From contig JAJXUV010000009.1 in assembly GCA_021782495.1 (NCBI GenBank), forward strand, positions 20,446 to 84,445: a stretch of DNA of 64,000 nt, written 5' to 3'. The translations under genes and the position numbers were made by a program. The notes under the pieces are model-generated. The model saw only the letters and a list, made by a program, of their open reading frames with translations. It ran no database searches and was not told the DNA's origin. Positions 21,214 to 28,103 of the stretch are shown one piece after another. The stretch comes from Pseudomonadota bacterium. Lineage in GTDB: Bacteria > Pseudomonadota > Gammaproteobacteria > UBA1113. Numbering within the stretch: the first letter of the stretch is position 1; each line of letters starts with the position of its first letter.

Positions 21214-21874
21214 ACAGTTTAAAATATTGCTAGAACACGAACTTAAAATACACTACCGGCACGGCGCAGAATGGTTAACGCCGCTTGTTTTTTATTGGTT
21301 AGTCGTTTCCCTATTTCCTTTTGCTTTGAGCAGTACGCAAAGCATCTTGCGACAAAGCGCTGCGGGTATCATTTGGATCGCTTTATTGTTGTCTTTGTTG
21401 ATGTCTTTGCCTCGTTTGTTTCAATCGGATTTAAAGGACGGCTCTTTGGCACAATACTGTTTGCGCACGTCTTCTCTCATGCCTTATATCAGTGCTAAAT
21501 TGTTAAGTTACGCTGTTCTCTATATTATCCCCTGCTTATTGTTAACGCCTTTATTGGCCTTATTGTTTTATTTGCCTGCCCATAGTATTTTCATTCTACT
21601 CTTAACCTTGTGTTTGGGCAGTCCAATTCTATTGTTGATAGGCAGTCTGGGCGCTGCCTTAACTTTAAAGGCGCGAGAAAGCAGCGCTTTGCTTGCTTTA
21701 GTGATCTTTCCCTTGTATATTCCCGTTTTAATTTTAGCCTTGAATTGCGTGAATTTGGCCGAACAAAATTTGCCGATCGGCGCTTTGCTCGCTTATTTAG
21801 CCGCTTATTGTTGTGTGGCGATCGCTTTGATCCCTCTGGCTTTAAAAAGCATTTTAAAAATTGGAGTTACTTGA
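21206..21874 (+). CDS. ccmB: Heme exporter membrane protein CcmB
   Basis: This 222-residue integral membrane protein has about six hydrophobic segments. The FQSDLKDGSLAQYCL stretch after the first two helices matches CcmB. It pairs with CcmA in the CcmABCD complex of the inner membrane. The stop TGA is followed directly by the ATG of ccmC. Confidence 0.94.
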   Translation: MLKQFKILLEHELKIHYRHGAEWLTPLVFYWLVVSLFPFALSSTQSILRQSAAGIIWIALLLSLLMSLPRLFQSDLKDGSLAQYCLRTSSLMPYISAKLLSYAVLYIIPCLLLTPLLALLFYLPAHSIFILLLTLCLGSPILLLIGSLGAALTLKARESSALLALVIFPLYIPVLILALNCVNLAEQNLPIGALLAYLAAYCCVAIALIPLALKSILKIGVT

Positions 21875-22612
21875 ATGCAGCGGTTGACACGCTATTTTTT
21901 AGTTCCGCAACAATGCTATCGTTTTATAACCGATTGGTCGCCTTGGTTGACTGGCGCTTTTCTTTTGACGTTGGGCTATGGTTTGATCGCGGGTTTATGC
22001 TTTGCTCCGGCCGATTACCAACAAGGAGATGGCTTTAGGATTATCTACGTTCATGTTCCCAGTGCTTTATTGGCGATGGGGATTTATACGATCATGACCA
22101 CCACCGCTTTGATCAGTTTGGTGTTTCGGATCAAACTGGCCACTTTGGTCATGCAGATCAGTGCCCCTATTGGTGCGAGTTTTACTTTTTTAGCCTTAAT
22201 CACCGGTTCTTTGTGGGGAAAACCGATGTGGGGAACTTGGTGGATTTGGGATGCACGCCTGACTTCCGTTTTGATTTTATTTTTTTTGTATCTCGCTTTT
22301 ATCGCGGTTCGTGCTGCTATCAGCGATCCCTGGGCGCGCGATCGCATTGCGGCTTGGATGGCAATCATCGGCTTTATCAACATTCCGATCATTCATTATT
22401 CGGTTTTATGGTGGAACACCTTGCATCAAGGCGCAACACTCACCGTTTTCAATCCTTCCATTGCACCAAGCATGTTGTATCCTTTACTATCCATGATAAT
22501 CGCCTTTGCTTTGTTTTATTTAATACTACTGTGTCAACGTTTGTGCGCCGACATTCTATATCAAGAACGCAAAGCGGCTTGGGTCCAGGAGATACTGCAT
22601 GAACTTACATGA
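21875..22612 (+). CDS. ccmC: Heme-handling protein CcmC
   Basis: This 245-residue, six-helix membrane protein has the tryptophan-rich WWD motif WGTWWIWDARLT at residues 119-130 and the conserved periplasmic His before and after it (YVHVPSA, IHYSVLWW). CcmC loads heme onto CcmE. It starts immediately after the ccmB stop and overlaps ccmD by 14 bases. Confidence 0.96.
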   Translation: MQRLTRYFLVPQQCYRFITDWSPWLTGAFLLTLGYGLIAGLCFAPADYQQGDGFRIIYVHVPSALLAMGIYTIMTTTALISLVFRIKLATLVMQISAPIGASFTFLALITGSLWGKPMWGTWWIWDARLTSVLILFFLYLAFIAVRAAISDPWARDRIAAWMAIIGFINIPIIHYSVLWWNTLHQGATLTVFNPSIAPSMLYPLLSMIIAFALFYLILLCQRLCADILYQERKAAWVQEILHELT

Positions 22613-22766
22613 ATTTTACACAATGGGTGGCTACGCTGCGTATGTATGGCCCGCCTTTGCCGTGGTTTTGGGGATTTTCGGTGGGCAATGGATTTTAGCC
22701 AAAAGGCATCGACGAAAGATAATTTTGAAGATTAAAGAAGTGTCTTGTGATAAAATAATTAAATAA
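22599..22766 (+). CDS. ccmD: Small heme exporter subunit CcmD
   Basis: A 55-residue frame starts at the ATG inside the 3' end of ccmC. It has the CcmD pattern: MNLHEFYTMGGYAAYVWPAF, one membrane helix, then a basic tail (AKRHRRKI). Size and position between ccmC and ccmE fit the family. CcmD bridges CcmC and CcmE. Confidence 0.92.
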   Translation: MNLHEFYTMGGYAAYVWPAFAVVLGIFGGQWILAKRHRRKIILKIKEVSCDKIIK

Positions 22767-22796
22767 TGATAGGGGCAACGAGACACAACCACAGTT

Positions 22797-23012
22797 TGTC
22801 ATCCTCGCCAACCTTATCGCCGTGGCCCACTATTGCAAAAGCATAAATTTATCAGCGATAAGGTTAAGCGGGGATCCACGAAAACTCTACGCTTCGACAA
22901 ACTTTCAAAGTTGGATTGTTGTATTTTGTTTTTTTCTAGATCTCCTGGCTCCCCCGCGAAGCCTGTACTCGGCACTCCAGGTAGTCGCTGCGCGACCTTG
23001 CCGAGGATGACA
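22797..23012. repeat. 216-bp element with 11-bp terminal inverted repeats, inside the ccm operon
   Basis: The ends are perfect inverted repeats: TGTCATCCTCG at 22797-22807 and CGAGGATGACA at 23002-23012. The interior holds further short inverted stretches and no gene. It lies between ccmD and ccmE, where the gap is 341 bases. The size and ends suggest a MITE-like or palindromic intergenic element. No target duplication was evident by eye. Confidence 0.75.
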
Positions 23013-23107
23013 GATTTTTAGAATGGTATATACAGCGCTTTGTAAGATGCATTGTAAATAGTGGATAACATACCACGGCTTAATAGGATTAAATTTTAAC
23101 CACCAAT

Positions 23108-23548
23108 ATGAACATGAAACAAAAGAAAAAATTAGGTTTTATCTGCTTTCTGATTGTTCTATTAGGGCTCGCGGCTGCCTTTGTATTGTATGCTTTGAAA
23201 AAAAATATCAACTTGTATTATACACCGACGCAAGCTGTGGCAGAAAAATTAGCGGCAACGCAAAAACTGCGTTTAGGTGGTTTTGTGGCAGAAAATAGTT
23301 TAGATATCGATTCCCAAACATTACAGGTGAATTTCGTGATTACCGATTATAAAACGCAAATACCGGTACACTATCAAGGTGAATTGCCGAATTTATTTCG
23401 AGAAAAACAAGGTGTGGTAGTGACGGGCCACTTGAATGCAAATGGTAGTTTTGAAGCGACCGAAATTCTGGCCAAACACGATGAGAAATATATGCCAAAA
23501 CCGGTGAGAGAATTATTGGCAGAGCAAGGGGTTCTTAATGCTCGCTGA
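23108..23548 (+). CDS. ccmE: Heme chaperone CcmE
   Basis: This 146-residue periplasmic heme carrier is anchored by one N-terminal helix (about 9-30). The OB-fold domain ends with the heme-binding HxxxY motif, H124 and Y128 in AKHDEKYMP, where His binds heme covalently. It accepts heme from CcmC and hands it to CcmF/CcmH. The 3' end overlaps ccmF by 11 bases. No clear ribosome binding site was seen at the start, and an in-frame ATG lies at 23114. Confidence 0.95.
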   Translation: MNMKQKKKLGFICFLIVLLGLAAAFVLYALKKNINLYYTPTQAVAEKLAATQKLRLGGFVAENSLDIDSQTLQVNFVITDYKTQIPVHYQGELPNLFREKQGVVVTGHLNANGSFEATEILAKHDEKYMPKPVRELLAEQGVLNAR

Positions 23549-25571
23549 GTGGGGGACTTTGTTTTTAGCTTTGGCTCTTGTCTTATGTCTAAGCATTTTG
23601 CTTTTACCTTTAAAATACAGCCATCCCAACGTGCATTTATTTCTACAACGCGCCACGATAGCCTACAGCCTCTGTATCTTTCTGGCCTTAGGCTGTTTAA
23701 TGCTCGCTTTTTTAAAGTATGATTTCACACTCTGGTCTGTGTACAGCAATGCCAATGCCGATTTACCGTGGTGGTATCGATTGGGTGCCACCTGGGGACA
23801 TCATGAAGGTTCTTTATTGTTGTGGTGTGCTTTGCTATCGCTGTGGTGTGCAGGCGTTGCTTTATTTCCTCGCGGATTATCCCAGAAAACCCATCGCTTG
23901 GTGTTAAGTTGTTTGGCCTTATTGGAAAGTGGTTTTTTGGTATTTTTATTATTAACCTCTTCGCCTTTCGCACGTTTTTTCCCGACAGACGTCGTCCCCG
24001 CTCAAACTTTAACGCCTATTTTGCAAGACCCCGGTTTAATGTTTCACCCCCCGATGTTGTATTTGGGTTATGTGGGTTTTGCCGTCGGTTTTGCCTATGC
24101 GGTTTCCGCTTTAATAGAAGGCAAATTAGATTCGAGTTGGTGTCGTAGTTTACGCGTGTGGGTAGGTTTGTCCTGGGCTTTTTTAACTTTGGGGATTGTC
24201 TTAGGCAGTTGGTGGGCTTATCGAGAATTGGGTTGGGGAGGCTGGTGGTTTTGGGATCCCGTTGAAAATGCTTCTTTGATGCCTTGGTTGTGTGCGACGG
24301 CTTTAATGCACAGTTTGATCGTCAGTGAAAAACAACAGGCTTTCAAAGCTTGGGTGGTGACGCTTGCTTTATTGTGTTTTGCCTTAAGTTTATTGGGCAC
24401 TTTTTTAGTACGTTCAGGTGTTTTAGTGTCCGTACACGCTTTTGCCAGCGATCCGTCGCGTGGTGTATTTTTACTGTTGTTCTTAAGTGCTTTATGGGTC
24501 AGCAGTATGATCTTGTTCGCCTTGCGTGCGCATCATTTAAAAAGTAAACACACTTTTGAATTATTGTCTAGAGAAACTTTTTTATTGTTAAACAGTGTGG
24601 TGATTTTAAGTTTGCTTGCCACCGTTGTGTTAGGCACTGTTTATCCCATTATTTTAGACAGTTTGCATTCAGATAAAATCAGCGTCGGTATGCCCTACTA
24701 CAATGCCGTCTTTGTTCCCATCGCGCTACCTTTATTGCTGCTCATGGCCATTGCGCCGCTGCTTCGTTGGAAAATGCAAAGCCTTTCCGGTCTAATTTCT
24801 AAAATAGGATGGCCTTTCTGTTGTGCAGTAATAATGACGCTTATCGTTGCTTTTTACGATTCACAGAGTCGTGCACTTTGGGCGATCGCGAGTTTATTCG
24901 TCGCTTTTTTTATTATCTTCGCCACACTTTTGGATTTGTATCAACATCTACGAAAACACGCTTTGTCTTTAAGACGCTTTGCGATGATCCTCGCGCATCT
25001 GGGCATTGCGATTTTGGTTTTGGGCATTAGCATCAATAAGAGTCACAGTCGAGAACGCCAAGTCAAAATGCAAGTAGGACAAAGTGTGATCTTAGCAAAT
25101 TATCGCTTTACTTTAGAACGTCTATCTCCCATTGTGACAAAAACTTATCACGGAACTGAGGCACTATTCCGAGTAGATAAAGTTATGTGCGTGGAAAGCG
25201 CTCGAGCCGAGGTAAGGCATTTGGGACCGGACGCCGCATGGATGCGGCGTCCGAGCATACAGGGATGTATTCACAGCGTGTCCCAAGGATCTTACCTCGG
25301 CTCGAGCGCTGGAACTCCCATCTTTCAAAGACTTGGAGAAATCCGTAGTATCAACGAAAATTTCGACATCACTCAGTCTCAAATCACTAAAACGGGAATT
25401 CAGATGACCGTGTGGCGCGATTTGTACATTGCTTTGGGACAAAAACTAGATAAAAATACGTGGATTGTGCGTGTGTATTATAAACCTTTTGTCCGCTGGA
25501 TTTGGGCTGGGGGAATATTGGTGTTTATCGGGATATTATTAACGTTCACCACACGGAGAAAGTCGCCATGA
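23538..25571 (+). CDS. ccmF: Cytochrome c heme lyase subunit CcmF, with an in-frame palindromic insertion
   Basis: This 677-residue polytopic membrane protein carries the CcmF WWD motif GGWWFWDPVENASLMPWL near 233-250 and the conserved GATWGHHEGS and HPPMLYLGYVG segments. It attaches heme from CcmE to apocytochrome c. Residues 554-591 are encoded exactly by a 114-bp palindromic repeat (25197-25310). This adds 38 residues to the periplasmic domain before RDLYIALG, and without them the length would be 639, usual for the family. The stop overlaps the ccmG start (ATGA). Confidence 0.95.
   Translation: MLAEWGTLFLALALVLCLSILLLPLKYSHPNVHLFLQRATIAYSLCIFLALGCLMLAFLKYDFTLWSVYSNANADLPWWYRLGATWGHHEGSLLLWCALLSLWCAGVALFPRGLSQKTHRLVLSCLALLESGFLVFLLLTSSPFARFFPTDVVPAQTLTPILQDPGLMFHPPMLYLGYVGFAVGFAYAVSALIEGKLDSSWCRSLRVWVGLSWAFLTLGIVLGSWWAYRELGWGGWWFWDPVENASLMPWLCATALMHSLIVSEKQQAFKAWVVTLALLCFALSLLGTFLVRSGVLVSVHAFASDPSRGVFLLLFLSALWVSSMILFALRAHHLKSKHTFELLSRETFLLLNSVVILSLLATVVLGTVYPIILDSLHSDKISVGMPYYNAVFVPIALPLLLLMAIAPLLRWKMQSLSGLISKIGWPFCCAVIMTLIVAFYDSQSRALWAIASLFVAFFIIFATLLDLYQHLRKHALSLRRFAMILAHLGIAILVLGISINKSHSRERQVKMQVGQSVILANYRFTLERLSPIVTKTYHGTEALFRVDKVMCVESARAEVRHLGPDAAWMRRPSIQGCIHSVSQGSYLGSSAGTPIFQRLGEIRSINENFDITQSQITKTGIQMTVWRDLYIALGQKLDKNTWIVRVYYKPFVRWIWAGGILVFIGILLTFTTRRKSP
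25197..25310. repeat. Palindromic element, family C, inserted in frame in ccmF
   Basis: Perfect 20-bp inverted ends: AGCGCTCGAGCCGAGGTAAG at 25197-25216 and its inverse complement at 25291-25310. Inside are a second hairpin, GGACGCCGCAT/ATGCGGCGTCC at 25229-25252, and TTGGGAC/GTCCCAA. Its length of 114 is a multiple of three, it starts on a codon boundary and has no stop in the used frame. A diverged copy lies in non-coding DNA at 27983-28092. Confidence 0.92.
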
Positions 25572-26107
25572 AAACGATGTTACGCTTGTCTCCGATTTTG
25601 CTTATTTTCGGATTGATTGCCGCCTTGTGGCGCGGACTGTATTCAAATCCCAAAGAAATTCCTTCGCCTTTGCTAAACAAACTGACGCCTTCTTTTGAAT
25701 TGCCAAATTTATTCAATCCTCAAGAAAATCTAAACAACCAACTATTCAAAGACAAAGTCACGATTCTCAATGTCTGGGCCAGTTGGTGTGCGGCTTGCGT
25801 GGAAGAACAAATGTTTATTCGCACTATTGCACCTTCGACTTCGGCACAGTGGATAGGGTTTAATTACAAGGACGATAGACAAAACGCAATGGCTTGGTTA
25901 AACCGTTATGGCAATCCTTATTCGGCGATTGCAGCAGATACCCAAGGCGTTGTTGCTCTCGACTGGGGCATTTATGGTACGCCTGAAACCTTTGTCATCG
26001 ATCGAAAAGATCGGATTCGTTATAAACACATAGGACCGATCACTTTTGCAGATTGGCAAAAGGATTTTGTGCCTTTGTTGGCGAAATTAAATGGGGAAGT
26101 AGACTGA
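25568..26107 (+). CDS. ccmG: Thiol:disulfide interchange protein CcmG (DsbE)
   Basis: This 179-residue, membrane-anchored, periplasm-facing thioredoxin-like protein has active site WCAAC (C74, C77) and the cis-Pro region IYGTPETFVID. CcmG reduces the CXXCH cysteines of apocytochrome c together with CcmH. The usual motif is WCPTC, so the AA between the cysteines is a slight variant. The ATG at 25568 overlaps the ccmF stop. Confidence 0.95.
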   Translation: MKTMLRLSPILLIFGLIAALWRGLYSNPKEIPSPLLNKLTPSFELPNLFNPQENLNNQLFKDKVTILNVWASWCAACVEEQMFIRTIAPSTSAQWIGFNYKDDRQNAMAWLNRYGNPYSAIAADTQGVVALDWGIYGTPETFVIDRKDRIRYKHIGPITFADWQKDFVPLLAKLNGEVD

Positions 26108-26625
26108 TGAATATCTTTACAGATGCGCACTACCAAGCAATGAATGTATTCTGTCCTCCCTGCGAAAACAGGGGTCCCGTTTCAAATAGACACTGGATCT
26201 CTGCTTTCGCAGGGAGGACAAAAAAAATATTGCTTATTTTCCTATTTCTTTTTATCTCACCACTGAGCTTCGCTGCTACTCAAACCAATCCCGACGTCTA
26301 CGCTTTTTCTACGACCACCGACACAGCGCGTTTTAATACACTCCTCACACAATTTAGATGTCTAGTCTGTCAAAATGAAAACTTGGCCGATTCAAATGCT
26401 GCAATCGCCGCCGATCTGCGGCAACAAATTTACCAGCGCGTTTTACAAGGACAAAGCGATGAATCGATTCAAAAATACTTAGTCACGCGTTACGGCGATT
26501 ATGTTTTATTTGCGCCGCCTTTTAAAATGAATACGACCGCTCTATGGATTTTGCCTTTTTTATTATTAACCGGTGGTCTGCTGAGTTTAGGGATTGTGAT
26601 TCAACGCAGGAGGAAAAACACATGA
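26107..26625 (+). CDS. ccmH: Cytochrome c maturation protein CcmH, with a repeat in its leader
   Basis: This 172-residue protein has the CcmH motif FRCLVCQNE (C85, C88), which handles apocytochrome thiols. It has a signal segment (KKILLIFLFLFISPLSFA, about 39-56) and a C-terminal membrane helix before RRRK. Residues 16-38, ahead of the hydrophobic core, are encoded exactly by the family B palindrome at 26152-26220. The leader is therefore unusually long and Cys-containing. The ATG at 26107 overlaps the ccmG stop (TGATG). A TTG at 26233 after AGGGAGGACA could be a shorter alternative start. Confidence 0.93.
   Translation: MNIFTDAHYQAMNVFCPPCENRGPVSNRHWISAFAGRTKKILLIFLFLFISPLSFAATQTNPDVYAFSTTTDTARFNTLLTQFRCLVCQNENLADSNAAIAADLRQQIYQRVLQGQSDESIQKYLVTRYGDYVLFAPPFKMNTTALWILPFLLLTGGLLSLGIVIQRRRKNT
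26152..26220. repeat. Palindromic element, family B, inserted in frame in ccmH
   Basis: Begins TGTCCTCCCTGCGAAAACAG and ends with the inverse CTTTCGCAGGGAGGACA. It is 69 bp, a multiple of three, and starts on a codon boundary. It encodes CPPCENRGPVSNRHW plus eight more residues. The arm sequence matches the elements at 899-972 and 27429-27494 with several changes shared by both arms (compensatory CC/GG), which suggests the hairpin is maintained. Confidence 0.92.
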
Positions 26626-27023
26626 CTTTATTAGGGTGTTTTGCCTTATTTGTGCTGTTGCTCAGCGTGTGGGTCAGCGCTCCACTATTTTGCACCCCCT
26701 CTTCTATACACTATGGCCCTTGGTGCTTCACTCTATTGCCCTTGATTTCAGTGACCCTTCTTTTATATGCTGTATTTGGCCATCAACAAGCCTGGCAAGA
26801 TTGGCAAGAACACGGCCGAGCGCATTATAAATTAATGAATCAAGTACAAAAATTAGGCGGTTTACAAGGCTTAATTCAAGGTGTCAAAGCACGTTTGGCA
26901 CAAAACCCGGACGACATCCACGGTTGGCAATTGCTGGCTAAATTGTATGCGGCCAATCACCAAATGCAAGAAGCCCAAGCAGCAGAATGGGAGATAAAAC
27001 GACGTGAAACAAACAGGCTTTAG
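26622..27023 (+). CDS. ccmI: CcmI-like cytochrome c biogenesis protein, short form
   Basis: This 133-residue protein has two N-terminal membrane segments (about 5-22 and 35-52) and a short TPR-like tail (LAQNPDDIHGWQLLAKLYAAN). That is the layout of CcmI/NrfG-type proteins, which present apocytochrome c to the heme lyase. It lacks the long TPR array of full CcmI and so is a minimal form. GGAGG precedes the ATG. It overlaps ccmH by 4 bases and the pilin gene by 20. Confidence 0.8.
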   Translation: MTLLGCFALFVLLLSVWVSAPLFCTPSSIHYGPWCFTLLPLISVTLLLYAVFGHQQAWQDWQEHGRAHYKLMNQVQKLGGLQGLIQGVKARLAQNPDDIHGWQLLAKLYAANHQMQEAQAAEWEIKRRETNRL

Positions 27024-27402
27024 TTTAATCGAATTGATCATAGCCATGGCTATCATCGGAATATTGGCGGTGATTGCTTATCCCAGTTATAAAACTCATC
27101 TAGAACAGGCCAGACGCAGCGATGGGCAAACGGCACTTTTAGATTTGGCAAATCGCTTGGATCACTATTTCAGCGAAAATAACCAGTATGCGGGGGCGAC
27201 TTTGGCAGAACTGGGTGTTAGTCCCCGTTCCACCGAAGGCTATTACGCACTGGCCATTGCCAGCCTAGAAGACAATGCTTTTCGTATACAAGCCATTCCC
27301 ATCGGCGCTCAACAAGAAGATGCTTGCGGAACTCTGAGTTTAAATCAATTGGGCGAACGGGGGTTTAGCGGAAAAAATACGGAATTAAAACATTGCTGGT
27401 AA
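27004..27402 (+). CDS. Type IV pilin (PilE-like)
   Basis: This 132-residue prepilin has the class III signal: a short basic leader MKQTG, then FSLIELIIAMAIIGILAVIAYPSY with Glu at +5 of the mature protein. A C-terminal Cys pair (DACGTL ... KHCW) bounds a D-region loop. It resembles PilE/PilA-type pilins. The start is a GTG overlapping ccmI by 20 bases, with GGGAG upstream. A pilus ATPase gene lies on the other strand at 28104-29720. Confidence 0.93.
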   Translation: MKQTGFSLIELIIAMAIIGILAVIAYPSYKTHLEQARRSDGQTALLDLANRLDHYFSENNQYAGATLAELGVSPRSTEGYYALAIASLEDNAFRIQAIPIGAQQEDACGTLSLNQLGERGFSGKNTELKHCW

Positions 27403-27428
27403 ATGTCATTCTTAGAAAAGCGCCTTTT

Positions 27429-27494
27429 TGTCATTCCTGCGAAAACAGGAATCCAGTGCATTTATGCAGGATCCCTGTTTTCGCAGGGATGACA
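27429..27494. repeat. Palindromic element, family B
   Basis: TGTCATTCCTGCGAAAACAGG is paired with the inverse CCCTGTTTTCGCAGGGATGACA across a short loop. It lies 26 bases after the pilin stop and just beyond the sRNA terminator. Confidence 0.9.
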
Positions 27495-27503
27495 ACAACA
27501 CCC

Positions 27504-27534
27504 TAAAGAAAAAGGGTGGCTTGCGCCACCCTTT
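27504..27534 (-). terminator. Intrinsic terminator of the Csr-type sRNA
   Basis: On the minus strand, AAAGGGTGGC-GCAA-GCCACCCTTTTTCTTT is a strong hairpin with a T-rich tail. On the plus strand the tail after the hairpin is poor in T, so it suits the minus-strand transcript best. It may also help stop transcription from the pilin gene. Confidence 0.88.
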
Positions 27535-27760
27535 GATCCCCGTCTCTCATCCCTTAGAGACGGTTATTTTGCTCCATCCTAGAGTCATTGCACTCATCCT
27601 TTAGTGCTAGTGCATCCGTGCACATCTCATCCTAACGTCCCATCCTTCGAAAAAACATCCCTTCTTAGCGGCATCTTATCCCTACCTGCCGTTCTACTCC
27701 CTTAGCATGCATCCTTGCGTCACATGTCCATACGTGTACTTCTATAGAGTAGAGCAAATA

Positions 27761-27791
27761 CAATTACCCTGCAACTTTTAAAGGGTAATTG
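27761..27791. repeat. 10-bp inverted repeat near the sRNA 5' end
   Basis: CAATTACCCT and AGGGTAATTG are separated by 11 bases. In the minus-strand transcript it would be a stable first stem-loop if transcription starts at about 27828. If transcription starts later, it would be an upstream regulatory dyad. Confidence 0.7.
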
Positions 27792-27833
27792 TTCCGGAAA
27801 AAATTTAGACACAAGGTGCTGAAATATCAAGAG

Positions 27834-27839
27834 ATTATA
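27834..27839 (-). promoter_or_regulatory. Candidate -10 box of the sRNA
   Basis: A perfect TATAAT on the minus strand, without a good -35 hexamer upstream. This fits a promoter that needs an activator such as LetA/GacA. Confidence 0.5.
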
Positions 27840-27888
27840 CAAAAAAATACAAATTTGATTATTCTTTAAGCAACTTTTGACCGTTCTT

Positions 27889-27902
27889 TAAGAAATTTCG
27901 TA
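27889..27902. promoter_or_regulatory. LetA (GacA) box-like palindrome upstream of the sRNA
   Basis: TAAGAAATTTCGTA matches 11 of the 12 defined positions of the Legionella LetA box, TNAGAAATTTCTNA. It lies about 60-75 bases upstream of the proposed sRNA start. In Legionella such boxes lie upstream of rsmY and rsmZ. Confidence 0.65.
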
Positions 27903-27928
27903 CAAGAAAAAACCCCTTCTTCCAAAAC

Positions 27929-27963
27929 TTATCCACAGATTCTGTGGATAACCATGTGGATGA
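27929..27963. promoter_or_regulatory. Cluster of three DnaA-box sequences
   Basis: TTATCCACA at 27929-27937 and the inverse TGTGGATAA at 27943-27951 are perfect matches to the strong E. coli DnaA box. TGTGGATGA at 27955-27963 differs by one base. None of the usual origin neighbours (dnaA, dnaN, rpmH, mnmG) is present. A DnaA-titration or regulatory site is more likely than an origin. Confidence 0.55.
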
Positions 27964-27982
27964 GTTAGGGTAATCTCTGCCA

Positions 27983-28092
27983 CTCTCGAGCTGAAGGAAG
28001 CTCTCTTGGGATCGTAGGCCCGCCATGGATAACGGTAGTGTGGTATAGGGATGCACAGAGCGTGTCCCAAGAGAATTTTCTCAGCTCGAGAG
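27983..28092. repeat. Palindromic element, family C, non-coding copy
   Basis: The ends CTCTCGAGCTGA and TCAGCTCGAGAG are inverted. Inside, CTCTTGGGA and GTGTCCCAAGAG pair. The GGGATG...CACAG-GCGTGTCCCAAG half matches the ccmF copy at 25262-25287. It lies just downstream of the PilB/GspE-like gene. Confidence 0.85.
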
Positions 28093-28103
28093 CCTGTTGA
28101 CAA

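Larger units (their letters stand above)
27502..27828 (-). ncRNA. CsrB/RsmZ-type CsrA-binding small RNA (candidate)
   Basis: Read on the minus strand, this gene-free stretch holds about 14 GGA triplets in roughly 200 bases, many in loops of short hairpins. GTGCA-CGGA-TGCAC is at 27610-27623. GCA-AGGA-TGC is at 27709-27718. CGTCTCT with loop AAGGGATG is at 27541-27562. GCACT with loop AAAGGATG is at 27590-27607. CTA-AGGGAG-TAG is at 27694-27705. CACGT-ATGGAC-ATGTG is at 27721-27736. CGGCA/TGCCG is at 27669-27691, with CTC/GAG at 27572-27584. It ends in an intrinsic terminator. This is the layout of RNAs that sequester CsrA/RsmA. The 5' end is set from a TATAAT at 27839-27834 and could lie as late as about 27745. 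Confidence 0.82.

Noticed and set aside
27504..27534. Plus-strand terminator for the pilin gene
   Set aside because: The hairpin is real, but the T tract is on the minus strand, so it is assigned to the sRNA. A contribution to pilin termination is not excluded.
27929..27963. Chromosomal origin of replication
   Set aside because: There are only three DnaA boxes, and no AT-rich 13-mers or origin-linked genes were recognised. It is reported only as a box cluster.
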